This document shows, in pieces, positions 34,815 through 45,901 of a stretch of DNA of 64,000 nucleotides. The position numbers and the translations under genes were made by a program. The notes beneath the pieces are model-generated. The model was given only the letters and a program-made list of their open reading frames with translations. It did no database searches and was not told where the DNA came from. Origin of the DNA: Pholiota molesta (taxonomy: Eukaryota > Basidiomycota > Agaricomycetes > Agaricales > Strophariaceae); NCBI GenBank assembly GCA_014925825.1, contig JACGCK010000085.1:1-64000 (forward strand). Direction: 5' to 3'. How positions within the stretch are numbered: position 1 is the stretch's first letter; each line of letters opens with the position of its first letter.

Positions 34815-35802
34815 CTACAGACAATTTGCCATGAGTCCCCCCTGTGATTCGAACGTTAGATAATCGATAATTAAGTTCCAAAATAATCTAGACGTGGATG
34901 ACTTACGTTTGCTGTTGTTGGTTGCGAATTGATCATGACTTTATCTCCCTTTTCGAGAGTTAGTTCGTCATGCCGAATATTGTACGAGTATTTTTTTTCC
35001 GAGATATGGATTGCATGCGAGTACATCTAGGAACAACCAATATCAAGCAATTTTTAGCCAGGTTGGAAAATCATGGAGAAGAACGCTACTTACCGCCAGG
35101 AAACGAGTAGAAGGAACTCTCTGACTGGCTGTGCTAGGGGCAAGGAAACCATGCTTTACTCTCGGCGACATCTCACCACCAACAACCTCTTCGAGTCGAG
35201 ATCTCTCATTCCCAAGCCAGGAGACAAGTCTGTATGCATATTGTTGAGGGACGGGGTCGGATGGGAAAAGCTTGATTGCCAGATGATTAGAGCGAAGTTA
35301 TTCAAGGTCAAGTATAAATGCTCACAGATGTCCTTTCAGGCCGTAGTGGTAAAACTGTAATGATCTCATATCGTCGATCCGGTCCCGTAGATACAGCTTC
35401 GTCGTTGTTGTAAAGTGTAGAGCCTTGTACTGTTCCATAGAATAGCTTGCAGGATATCGGTGCTGAAATCCTTACTTTGTCGCCCACCTATAAGTATATT
35501 ACAGGTCAGAAAAGAAAAGTCCTGTATATGGGAAACAAATCTATCATACCTTGTATGGTTGTAACGGTTGTAACACGGCTGCCATTTGAGCGTAAAAGAT
35601 TTAGACGATTGAGAAAGGATAAAGATTTGAAGGCTTGAAATCGACTGGGGATCTTCTGCAAAATTCTACGCCCTTTTATAGATGAGAGGTCTTCACTGAA
35701 ATCCTCAACAGTGGATATTTTAAGTAGATAGGAGTCATTTTCGTACGAGTCAACAGATTGTGTGTGGGGAAAAGAAGGCGTACGTTGGCAGCTAGCACGC
35801 AT
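34815..35802 (-). CDS. Uncharacterised protein with two GDKV segments (SH3-like?)
   Basis: Exons on the minus strand read MRASCQRTPSFPHTQSVDSY from 35802, then VGDKVRISAPISCKLFYGTV, then RLVSWLGNERSRLEEVVGGE, then HDELTLEKGDKVMINSQP, with a stop near 34815. DELTLEKGDKV resembles the core of an SH3 fold, and the first GDKVRI...GTV unit resembles other small beta-barrel modules. Introns at each join have usable GT-AG ends, but the third join is not fully resolved and a start further upstream is possible. I do not know the family or function. It could also be a decaying gene. Confidence 0.35.
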
Positions 35803-36056
35803 GGACGTGGTTCTGCTGTCCCACTAGTATTTGCTTTGTGATTCAGAACGCTTTGCACAGTAAGTACTAAATAGGATTGTGGATCTTTCCACCGGCTATT
35901 GTTTTTGGTTGTCCAAGTCGTCACAAAAGGGAATGGAGCAAAATTGGATGGGGCAAAATGCGATTATAAAGCTGATCCGAATAAGTATACTACATAGAGC
36001 CTTTCTGAAGGCCAAACTTGTGAATATAGATCGCCAACTTGGTGGTCGTTAATCAG

Positions 36057-36480
36057 TTAGACAATAATTGATTGCCATTTGTATCCTGTTGCGGTATTGT
36101 AATATGTCAGATAAGTAAGAATCCGGATGTTACAACTCTTGTACGAAACTAAGCAGGACACACCGCGATAGGTAGGAGCTACATTGCCTATCCCGGTAAT
36201 GTAAATTGGTGAAAACATGTTCTGAAGCGGCGTACAAATCAGGCAGCCCATGGCTCCTTTTTTGTTCACATGTCGTGTTTCTGATATGATCGACTCAACT
36301 TGACTCTGGAATTCGTCTATAACAAATTCTGACTCAGACAAACCTTTGCCTATATCTAGATTTATCGCTGGCGAACCTTCCAAATTTCTGCGATCTTGAT
36401 TTTTTGTGTTTCTCGGGATAAACCATGTGGTCTCTTATCTTGATTTGTGACTCCATCCACGTCCACGGTCCTCGCATAAA
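36057..36480 (-). CDS. Uncharacterised short protein, 5' end unresolved
   Basis: A minus-strand open stretch reads LDIGKGLSESEFVIDEFQSQ, then ETRHVNKKGAMGCLICTPLQ and YITGIGNVAPTYR. A GTGTGT...ACAG intron then leads to GYKWQSIIV and a stop at 36057. The composition looks coding, but no start codon in a good context was found, and upstream text around 36430-36480 changes frame. Not recognised. It may be the N-terminal part of the gene that follows at 34815-35802 or a separate remnant. Confidence 0.28.
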
Positions 36481-36884
36481 GATGCCATTACCTCCACAAG
36501 CGATGTCACTTAGTAGCCTCGGATCAGGTAGTTTTAATGACGACTTGTCCCTTCAAAAAGAAGAATTGCGCTGACGCTTGGTTAGAGGATGATTCGAAAA
36601 TGATATCGATCACACACCTCTGATGCACTCATATTATATACTGGGCCGCACCCTCCGGGTTCCGGACATTTGACAGAGGATTATACTTTGAATACTAAAA
36701 ATCTAGCAATTCCTTGATCCTAGTACATTTGTCGCATGCTCGTATAAGCTCGTATAAAGCACCAACAAAGGAAAAATAAATCAACAGTAGAATATGAAGA
36801 CAGCGAGCTAGTGACCAAATTGAGAGTCTGGGACGGCGATCGCCGAACACCCCGGATATTGCTGCCTTGCCATTGTCCCTTTCA

Positions 36885-37655
36885 GAGCGGGGACGAACAT
36901 CGTCCAAAGCGTCAGTTTAATCCCCTTTATCTCGATATCTAATAATATAAAGGATAAAGGATTCTACATATGCTTTTTCATAATAAGTGGCTTATTTCCA
37001 AGTCTGTAGTGCGGTCAAAATGACTCAGAAATCCGCCCATCCCCTGCTCATTCATACACATCACACCCATACTCTTGGTTCCCCTCGCGCATAAATGTCA
37101 AGATATGGTCTATTGTAGTCTCCATTAGCCAGCCCTATTTTTATATCGGTAGAATATACAAAAACCTACCTCCTAGCGTGCGTGTCGTAATTCTACTTCG
37201 CAGTAGCAATAATAATCTATGGATCCGATACAACATTGTCAGCGCAATTCAAAGCAACAAAACTTTTCTGCTAGATGTTATAGAGGCCTTTATAATCGAA
37301 AATTGGTCGGGGAGCCGAGGATCCACCTGGATTCTACCATGTCACACATAACCCAAAGAGAGGTACTCACACAACCAGTTCCCCCTAAACACTTCGATGT
37401 CGTCTCTCCCCAGCTTACTCGGTTTCACATCCTTGTCTCCCCCGGACCTTGCTGCGTACTCTTTTTGTAGCGACGGCACTACAACCGTCTCGAAGCGCTG
37501 GACGAAGCGGCGGCGCCACTCGCGAAGGGTGCGTGCGTAGTGCGGCCCAATGTTCGCGACGGATTCGACGATCAAGCGCCCTTCTGAGCCGGCGGCGAGT
37601 GTGGACATGAGAAAGGTGAGTGTCGGAAGGAATCCACCTGGGAAAACTACGGAAC
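36885..37655 (-). pseudogene. Truncated duplicate of the fatty-acid methyltransferase 3' end
   Basis: Nearly identical to 39520-40300. It encodes the last exons only: MSTLAAGSEGRLIVESVANI, then REWRRRFVQRFETVVVPSLQ and GGDKDVKPSKLGRDD, followed by the same terminal introns and a stop equivalent at 37048. Everything upstream (the SAM-binding core) is missing, so it cannot be an active enzyme. The offset to the real gene is about 2.64 kb, and kinase gene K5 lies within that unit. Confidence 0.88.
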
Positions 37656-37754
37656 ATTAGTAGGTACCTTAGGTCAGGACTCGGAATAGTTAATAATGAC
37701 GGTCTTAAATACATAGGTATTCAAATGTACTATACTATGTGAAATTTGAAGCAC

Positions 37755-39401
37755 TTAATGAAAACTAATGAAGCCTACGAAATGAGCCCATATGGACCCA
37801 GGTAAATTTCTGAGCTTGAAAAGAAAGTAACGTATAGAGGGTATAAAATAGTATGGGATGTAATTACTAGAGTGTATTGCCCGAAGAACTTTTGTCATCA
37901 AAGGCGTGGGCGACTGCCGATATGCGGCCCACTTTCGCTGAAAGTCTTCCGGAAGATGGCGCCAACGGTCATATTCATATGATGAATATCCTTCTGGATT
38001 CGGATACTCTTCGAGGTTCAGCTGATCTTCGGTCAACCTAGGCAGCATTTCTTCGAAAAAATGAAGTGCTTCGGCGGCGGTAAAGCGATTCTCTATCTCA
38101 CTTGTAGTCATTTTATCGAGGAGAGGTGCCAGCATAGGGACATGTCGTGTGTAATGCTATTAAGAGATCAGTGAGTAATTCGATCGTGAGTGCAATTGGT
38201 CTTCCTTACTTGATATTGTTCACAAAATACAACTCCCAATGTTCCAATGTCATATGCAAAAGGATTGTAGTCAAATTTCCCTTGTGATGTATCGTGTGGA
38301 TAATGACCTGAACCTGCAAACGAATCATGATAGTGTCGCCTATATTCTTCCTTCTTTACGTCGCGAGGTACCATGATTGATATGTTAAAATCCATCAAGG
38401 CATATAACAGTTTTCCTTGCTTCCGCAATTCTGCTCGGGGAGAATGATAGAAACGCTGGGGTTGACCGGGAAAAGTCAGAAAGTCGGGTAGTACTTCATC
38501 GTCCGCAAAGTGATTGATGAGCATATTTGCCATTTTTATGTCCTAAATGACGATTAAGCCAAGGATAATCTGATAGACCTGGAGGAAAAAAGGCTGACTC
38601 GATGAATAATGTTATTAGTGTGCAAAAAAGCTAGTCCCTATGAAGTGGCACACTGTCAGAGAGTCGCAGGGCATATATATATGATATGATATGATCAATC
38701 ACTTGCCTTGAGCATCGAATGCATGATACAAAGGAGCTCTTGCATGGTATGATTCCTTGGGTCCGTAATGCGGGTGCCCCACCTAGACACAATCAATATG
38801 TGGCATCTCATGTGTGGATCTAAACTCACCTTGGCATGACTGCCGCCCAAAAACCTTTGAAGCGCATCAAGTCTAGAATTGGAATGATACAGTTTTCTTG
38901 GAGCGTGTCGAGGTCTTGCTCGCGCAGAAAGCACATAATGCGATACTCGTCGCTGTCATCGAGAACCAACTTTATAGCTACATGTCGGCCTTGAATATCT
39001 TGTGCAAAAACCACTTTTCCGGATCCCTAGCAAGAGTTGCAATCAATCACGACATAAGCATGCCGTATATATCGAATGAAGGAGTGTATTTATCTCACCG
39101 ATATATCATCAGCGCGAAGTGGCATGCTGTTGTCCGCAAACTGGCGCGCATCGTGGTGTGCATAAGGATAAGTGGCTTCAGCCACTTCGTCAAATGGAAG
39201 AGCTGGCATTGTGGATGTTAGTGGTTCTCCCTCATCCACGATACGTCTGTATAATGTGTACCCATGGCTATGAAACCACTGAACGAGTTCTGGATCATCC
39301 CAAAAGTCCATAATCTTGTAATACATGTCATCGGTCGGGCCTTCCTTGAGTATCTCGGTCATCATCTGCGTGTTTTCGCCAGGAGTGACTTTCTGGCCCA
39401 T
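37755..39401 (-). CDS. Kinase-like protein K5
   Basis: Fifth paralogue, ATG 39401 (MGQKVTPGENTQMMTEIL). The N-terminal domain MDFWDDPELVQWFHSHGYTL and TYPYAHHDAR end at 39099 before a GTGAGA donor. The next exon opens GSGKVVFAQD, the only copy in the array with two glycines in the nucleotide loop. HVAIKLVLDD, FLHTNNIIHR, DIKMANMLINHF, ALMDFNISIMVP (DFN) and APLLDKMTTSEIENRFTAAE follow, with the hydrophobic tail YYFIPSIRYFLFKL. All exons are open. It lies between the truncated and the complete methyltransferase gene. Confidence 0.78.
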
Positions 39402-39700
39402 GTTGAACGTTCAGAAGCGGTTCGGGTTGAGAGCCTAGCGGACGCTGTGTCGTTTGATTTCGAGAGATTGGAGAGAAAGAGAGTATGTGTTATGAATTAA
39501 TGCGAGTCGCGTACTTGAAGTTACGGGAACGAACCTCTTCCAAATCGTCAATTTGATCCCTCCTGTCTAGTATATCAACATCTCAACAACATCTAATAAT
39601 ATATAAAGCACTCTACATATTTTTCTTCAGTGGCTCATGTCGAAGTCTGTAGTGCGGTGAAAATGGGCCAGAAATCCGCCCATTTATACACATCCCCTGC

Positions 39701-41918
39701 TCATTCATACACATCACACCCATACTCTTGGCTCCCCTCGCGCATGAATGTCAAAATATGGTCTATTGTAGTCTCCATTAGCCGGCCCTATCTTTATATC
39801 GGTAGAATATACGAAATACCTACCTCCTAGCGTGCGTGTCGTAAATCCTACTTCGCAGTAGCAATAATAATCTATGGATCCAATACAACATAGTCAGCGC
39901 GATTCAAAGCAACAAAACTTTCCCCCTAGATGTTATAGAGGCCTTCATAATCGAAAATCGGACGGGAGCCGAGGATCCACCATGACAAGCATAACCCAAA
40001 GAGCGGTGGTACTCACACAACCACTTCCTCCTAAACACCTCGATGTCGTCTCTCCCCAGCTTCCTCGGCTTCCCATCCTTGTCTCCCCCGGACCTTGCTG
40101 CGTACTCTTTTTGTAGCGACGGCACTACGACCGTCTCGAAGCGCTGGACGAAGCGGCGGCGCCACTCGCGGAGGGTGCGTGCGTAGTGCGGCCCGATGTT
40201 CGCGACGGATTCGACGATCAAGCGCCCTTTCGAGCCGGCGGCGAGTGTAGACATGAGAAAGGTGAGCGTCGGAAGAAATCCACCTGGGAAGACTACAGAA
40301 GGTTAGTAAGGGAGGCAAGGGGAGACGCGGGACGAGACTTACTCTGCATTTCAAAAGATCGGATCGTCGACGAGTGAAATTCAATACAAGTTAGAATAAA
40401 AGGGAAGAACAAAGCATACCCATTTCCGAATGAAATCGATTTCTTGAATGTATCTCTCGAATCCTATAGCACAGTAAGAATACATGTCTGAAGCGCCATA
40501 TTGAATTCAAGTGCTCACTTGCTTCCGGAATACTGATAACCTGAACAACGCCAACGGCGCCCTTCTTCTCCATCGCCCAGTCTACCACACGCCAGTACTG
40601 CTCTAAAAACTCCCTCCCCACGGCTTCAATCATCTCCACACTCACAAACCTAGCAAACTGTCCCTCCCAGTCCTCCGGCATATTCCTGTAGTCCATCAAA
40701 TGCACGCGTATGCGACCTGAAAGACCTCTAGCGGCAATGCGTTGCTCGGCGAGGACTTTCTGCGCGCTCGAGAGCGTGATCGTGTCGATCTCGACATGCG
40801 CGAACTGCTCCGCCAGCCGGATAGCAAGCGCGCCCCACCCCGTTCCGATCTCAAGCACGCGCATTGGCGCGCACCCCGGAGTTGTGGTGGGGATGTGCAG
40901 CTTGTCGATGATGTGCTGTAATTTTCGAATTTGTGCGTCATACAGAGGATCGGAGATTAAAGTGGGGGATGGGAGAGAATCGGGAGTGGCATCACCATCG
41001 GGAATTGGGGACGGTGCCACTGACAATGAGACCCGTTTGAGAGCTTGTCCGCCACTCCAACTACTTTGGATGCTCTTGTCGCTCGTAAGATCCCCGTCTA
41101 ATTCGGGGAAGATTGCACAAGAATAGGTCATGTCTTCCGATAAGAAGCCTTCGAACATTGGGAGTTGATTGGGAGAGTCAATTGAGCGCTGAGAACTTTG
41201 AAAGCTTGGCAGAGCTATTTATAGATACTCACCTGCGAACATATCATTTGAGATGTCGTAGTGTGCAGAAATGTTTGAACGTGAGTTTCCGATTGTATTG
41301 AGGAAACGGTACGAGGTAATTTTCTGGGGCAGTGTGAACAGGTATGAGAGACGTGAATCTAGGTTAGAGAGGTATTCGCGGTTCTCGAGGAACATCTAAA
41401 GCACGTCAATTAGTAGTCGAAGTCGCATCTAGATCACCAACACACTTCGAATAACGAGACGAGATCATCACACTCCACATCGCCATACATGTAGGCCTCC
41501 GAGAACCCCAGGTCTCCCATAGCGCATAGGCGGACCCAGAAAGAGTCGTTGACGACGCGGAGCTCAGCCTTCAAGTCGGGTCGCTTGTTGGCAGACATTG
41601 ATACGTTGCCAGGCTCGGGTATTGGGAAGGTGTAGATGTGAGAGTATGTGAGGACGCGTAGTTGCCCCACTTGTATGTTCTGCATAAGCCTGCAGCATTA
41701 TCAGCATACATATCTGGTCCCCCAACATGAAGCACAAAAACGCACGCGACAACGGCCGTCTCAGCAAGACGAGCAATAGGCGTCCAGCTCGTTCTGAACG
41801 CTGTTTCCGCCACAAGGTTCCACGCTCTGTCAGCGATCGAAGAGACAGAAAAAGGGGGCTTCGCATCTGGGAGGCTCATGGGGGAAGGGGGAGAAAAGGT
41901 AGGACGACTTGCGAGCAT
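39701..41918 (-). CDS. Cyclopropane-fatty-acyl-phospholipid synthase-like methyltransferase
   Basis: A SAM-dependent methyltransferase of the CFA/mycolic acid synthase family, which adds a methylene or methyl group to unsaturated lipid chains. From 41918 or the internal Met at 41879 (MSLPDAKPPFSV), the N-terminal exons give ELRVVNDSFWVRLCAMGDLG and FSEAYMYGDVECDDLVSLFE. The next exons give AHYDISNDMF and FLSEDMTYSCAIFPELD. The SAM site is RVLEIGTGWGALAIRLAEQF, followed by TLSSAQKVLAEQRI and FVSVEMIEAVGREFLEQYW. A late exon has VESVANIGPHYARTLREWRR, then RRKWLYYYCYCEVGFTTRTL and, after a last intron, HILTFMREGS to the stop at 39701. All exons join in frame and the family's key blocks are complete. 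Its 3' end has been copied at 36885-37655. Confidence 0.88.
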
Positions 41919-43208
41919 CTGTAGTTCTTATAAGGTCGAACGAACAGGCGATCCGCGCCCCAATCATGGTCATTCGATCACGATCGGGAAAGAATGTTAC
42001 CTTTTATGGTAACGACCAAGGGTAACCATCCGTCCTCCAGGATACGCTCGCCGACACGACCGAGCTCGTCTGACGCGGTTATTTCGCCCACTAAACATCT
42101 GAATACTTTTTCTATTTTCTAGTAATAGAATTTTAATTTGACGAGAATCAATCATCACACCACAAGGAATTTACTTGGCGATAATACAATATGAAAAGCG
42201 GGCACAGGAAAAAAGCCTTGCGACGTCTGTGCCGTCTGTGCTATAAAAGATTTCGTCTGTACATGTCCACCGATATTTTGGGGTGGACTTGAGGTTTGCC
42301 TGGTTTTGCATGCTTTTATTATCCAAACTACATAAACCATTATGGCCTCAAAGGTGCGGAGATAGAGACCGTTACGCTATTTCTAGTTATGCCGCCGATA
42401 TTGTAAACCGCTATTAGTTCAACGCTCACGTACGCTTTTCAAAGGAAATAGCGCTTATAATTTCTTATGTTTGGCTTCTGCTGAACAAAGGAACTTTGGC
42501 GACCACCATGATACTTACTTACGGATGGCAGTAGCAGCGGATCAACATACGCGAAGTCGAGCGTCAATACTCCAAGCTCAGGGAATAACAATCTCCGTGA
42601 TCAGGTCTCAATCTTGCAGGAACAGACTATATAGTCTTAGATAGAGGCAGTAGAGAAGATAGCCTTCACGATCGTTAGAGAGTTTGTGAGGCATTTGGAG
42701 AATAAAATGTTCGCTTGGACAAGGTCGTAAACTAATGCTAAACAGCTCAATTCGTACATAGTATATTTTTCTTGTATTGCTATGCTCTCTGGAACCCTCA
42801 TCTACCCTCGTCCATCTCAGGGCCCCGAGCCGTTCACGTCAAAGATATTTATAGACTTGCTACTATTTTTAGTTATTTTGTGGGCGGTACGCAAGTTGGT
42901 GCTCTGACTCCAACGATGATTTCATTTTTGGTAGTAAAACGGGTAATTTACTTAGGAAAAATGTCATGATAGCACGCTGCGCAATGCGAGGTTTGTCAGG
43001 TACCCCAAGACCTTGGCAGCTACGTAGTTCCATACTTACTCTACAACTCAAAGCTCCAAGATCTGACGTGGAATCCAAACTGGTATGGATTCGAGATACG
43101 TTCAGCCGAAGTATCCAAAGCATAGTGTACGCCATAATATGATGTCATGCTACGCCACACAAATGCATAAAAGGCTAGCGCAGGCGCTTACTGAAAGATC
43201 AAATTACA
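41919..43208. other. Intergenic, no gene seen
   Basis: About 1.3 kb between the divergent starts of the methyltransferase and the DUF6987-like gene. It should hold both promoters. Short open stretches at 42155-42340 and 42772-42969 have no recognisable features. Confidence 0.4.
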
Positions 43209-44151
43209 ATGTCTGGAATCGCTGAAAACCTTAATCTCCCAACTGGTACTCCCAAAGCGGGTAGCGAATACGACGAGAGCTCGCAGAAGCAGGTTCAGAC
43301 AGACAAAGAACTTGCACTGCGACTCTCTTCTCTTATTGAAGATGCCAACTCCCGAGTAACGCCTATATGCAAGATGATTCGAAAGGTAATGCTCAATCAA
43401 TTACGCAGTTGTACATATGCACGCTAATCATGGCCTTTAGTCCATTGAGGGGTTTGAGGCGCAGAAGGAGGACGACCGCGATGAGAGCGCTCTCGTCTCA
43501 CAAGTTCGCCCTCTCCTGGAACAAGCTGAGAAGATCCTCAATGAGACGAATGGCGCTATCAGAGGCGCAGACCCCGACAACCGTTTGACCAATGAGGCGA
43601 AGCGCAACACTCAAGATCATAAAGCTACACCAGAGGAACAGCGTCTCGCCGAGGCTCTGAAAATTGTGAGTCTCTAACTGATCATTGAACTGTTGATCTA
43701 TATTGCGTGTAGCTAATTTACACATTCACTATCTATCAGATGGTTGAGGAAGTCGGCGGCACCATCGAATGGGCCCGAGACAAGCTCAACAGTTTCCCGA
43801 AGGCAAAGAGAGACCTTGGCCCTTTGCTCGATGCTCTCGGACGTGAGTTCCCTCAAAAACTCTACTTTTCCTCGAACACGACATAATTGTGGATCTCTCA
43901 CACAGAACCATTGACGCAAATCGTCGGAGGCGTCGGTCTCCTGCTCGCTGGCGTTTTGAACCTGGTCGGCAACCTCTTGCAAGGCCTTGGTCTTGATGGT
44001 TTGCTAAAGGGTATTATCTCTGCTACAGTATGTTTCCCGCTTCGAAATACTTCCATCTGAGTCGCATGTGCTTACCATCATTGCGCAGGGTCTCGATAAA
44101 ATTTATAAAGGTCTCGGCTTAGGAAACTTCATAAAAATGGGAAAGAAGTGA
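43209..44151 (+). CDS. DUF6987-like protein
   Basis: Five exons: 43209-43385, 43441-43665, 43740-43842, 43905-44027 and 44089-44151, all with good GT-AG introns. The product starts MSGIAENLNLPTG. It contains VRPLLEQAEKILNETNGAIR followed by GADPDNRLTNEAKR, the block ATPEEQRLAEALK, and a C-terminal run of Gly/Leu-rich hydrophobic segments (QIVGGVGLLLAGVLNLVGNL, then GLDGLLKGI and GLDKIYKGLGLG). This matches a widely conserved fungal family annotated as DUF6987, whose role is unknown. The charged helical N-terminal half and glycine-zipper-like tail suggest association with membranes or self-assembly, but that is inference. The frame is intact throughout. Confidence 0.75.
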
Positions 44152-44545
44152 TAGCGTACGGATTGAACTGGTTATTGATGTAGCTTTTTGTATATGTAGC
44201 CTTAAGTATGTGGATCCCTGATGTAATAATCAGATGTATCATGAATCTGTAACATGATTCTCTGCTTGTACCAATAAACATTATTTGCATACTCTAGTAT
44301 AACACCCATAGACATGCATACGCAATTCCCAGCTCAATGGTGTCTGGTAGCCTTTGCCAACGACCATAGGCAATGTCAGTGTCCAAAATGGCTAATAAAT
44401 TAATCACAACAACACAGCTAGATATATTGCTACAAAATACTAATCACAACAATGTCAATCTGTAGAACCTGTCCGAAATGGTGCTACCCTATGCAATCAA
44501 TATACAGCAGTGTTATTGTCATAAGGCTCTGAAGCGGCATTCTAT
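44152..44545. other. Intergenic between convergent genes
   Basis: About 390 bp between two convergent stop codons; AT-rich, probably both 3' untranslated regions and terminators. No gene. Confidence 0.45.
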
Positions 44546-45901
44546 TTACTCAAAGGGGTCGTCAAATGGATTTGTATCCACAAAAGGATAAATGTATGAT
44601 TCAGGAACGGGTGGAGGTGACTTCGGAAGGGGAGGGATGGGTGGAATAAACATGGGACTACGCGGTGGAGTACGTGGGCTAGGTGGGCCCCTAAAGCTGG
44701 TCGGGCTGGGGGGTAATCTGGGGCTTGTCGGGCTAGGGGGCACACGGAGGCTTGTCTGGCTCGAAGGCCTTGACGAAGAAATGGAGCTATGGAAGCTCAA
44801 TGGCGGCTTAGACGAACAGAATGTCTCAAAAGGGCTCAAGGATTGGGGAGAAATGGGTGACCCGGCATGCGGGCTTTGGCGGCGACTGCGAGAGAGACGG
44901 CGGGGATCTCCAGACGGCGTAATGCCCACTGGCAGCCGATTATCGACGGGGCTCGAATGACGGCTCCTGCGATAGCGTGATGTGTCCAGGATAAGGGTGG
45001 GTACAGCGCGAGCTCGGGTTTCTATCTCTACCATTGGCGGAGGCGGGAGCGAAAGCTGAGAAACGTCGGAATTGCTATCGGCCAACCATCTTGGGGATGG
45101 AGGAGTACCAAGTGTGGGCGCATAGTTTGTATGCGATGGGCTGTGTGGACTCCTGAAGACGAGTGCAGATTCCCCGTGTTGTCGATGTATTGGAAGTGTC
45201 GCGACATTCTCTCGGTCAACCCTTGTTCCAGATGTTTCGCCTTCGATCCGTGCTGTCTTTCGTTTACGATGTCGGATAATGGCTAGAACCAGAACGAAGG
45301 AGATCAAGATGGCAATTACTCCAACTATTATTCCGGACGACATATCACGATGAGAATTTGAAGATGTCGGAATGATGGTAGAGGTAGTCAGAGCAGGTGG
45401 TGAAGTAGACGCGCCAATAGTCTGTGGAGAATCCCCTCGTAAAGCAGAGGGTCCAGTGGCATCTATCGATGTTGAGCCAACCGTCTTGGCCCCGTCAGAT
45501 TGACTTGCACCAGAAGGATTAACTCCAGTTATGGATGGAGGAAAAAACGAGGATGGGACGGTGCCAGGAGGTGCAGAAGTGGTAGCGGTCCCCCCAGTGC
45601 TTGCAAATCCGCCATTGGCTGGATTCCCGACTCCATTGCTCCCACTACTCCCTGATTCTGGGGGAACCGAAGGAGGAATTTTGGTTAAGACTGGGCTCGA
45701 GATAGTTGTGGGTGTGCCAATTATGGTAGGCGGAATTGTTGTCGGAGGCACAGCCCCACCATTCGCATCCCCGAGACCAGCATTGCCGCCTGGAGTCGGG
45801 CGAGGATGAGTCGCGTTGGAAGAAGAATGGGGGGGAACGGTAGAAGAGGCGACGAATGAGGAGTCGGACGAGGTTGCAATGATGCGGCGAGGTCGATGCA
45901 T
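44546..45901 (-). CDS. Single-pass membrane protein with Ser/Thr/Pro-rich ectodomain
   Basis: One 451-codon open frame. Residues 1-195 are rich in Ser, Thr, Pro and Gly and would be heavily O-glycosylated. A transmembrane helix follows (SGIIVGVIAILISFVLVLAI), then basic residues RHRKRK as a stop-transfer signal, giving an outside N-terminus and a cytoplasmic tail of about 235 residues. The tail has Pro/Ser-rich repeats (LRVPPSPTSPRLPPSPTSFR) that could bind SH3 or WW domains. This is the layout of many Agaricomycete surface proteins of unknown function. An upstream exon may exist: the frame is open above 45901 to a CTCAG acceptor near 45950, and an upstream segment at about 46050-45935 is hydrophobic, as a signal peptide would be. 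Confidence 0.6.
   Translation of the reverse strand: MHRPRRIIATSSDSSFVASSTVPPHSSSNATHPRPTPGGNAGLGDANGGAVPPTTIPPTIIGTPTTISSPVLTKIPPSVPPESGSSGSNGVGNPANGGFASTGGTATTSAPPGTVPSSFFPPSITGVNPSGASQSDGAKTVGSTSIDATGPSALRGDSPQTIGASTSPPALTTSTIIPTSSNSHRDMSSGIIVGVIAILISFVLVLAIIRHRKRKTARIEGETSGTRVDRENVATLPIHRQHGESALVFRSPHSPSHTNYAPTLGTPPSPRWLADSNSDVSQLSLPPPPMVEIETRARAVPTLILDTSRYRRSRHSSPVDNRLPVGITPSGDPRRLSRSRRQSPHAGSPISPQSLSPFETFCSSKPPLSFHSSISSSRPSSQTSLRVPPSPTSPRLPPSPTSFRGPPSPRTPPRSPMFIPPIPPLPKSPPPVPESYIYPFVDTNPFDDPFE

Noticed and set aside
34835..34870. B-box-like GTTCGAATC on the minus strand
   Set aside because: It lies inside an intron-like segment of the 34.8-35.8 kb gene, with no A-box or foldable tRNA around it.
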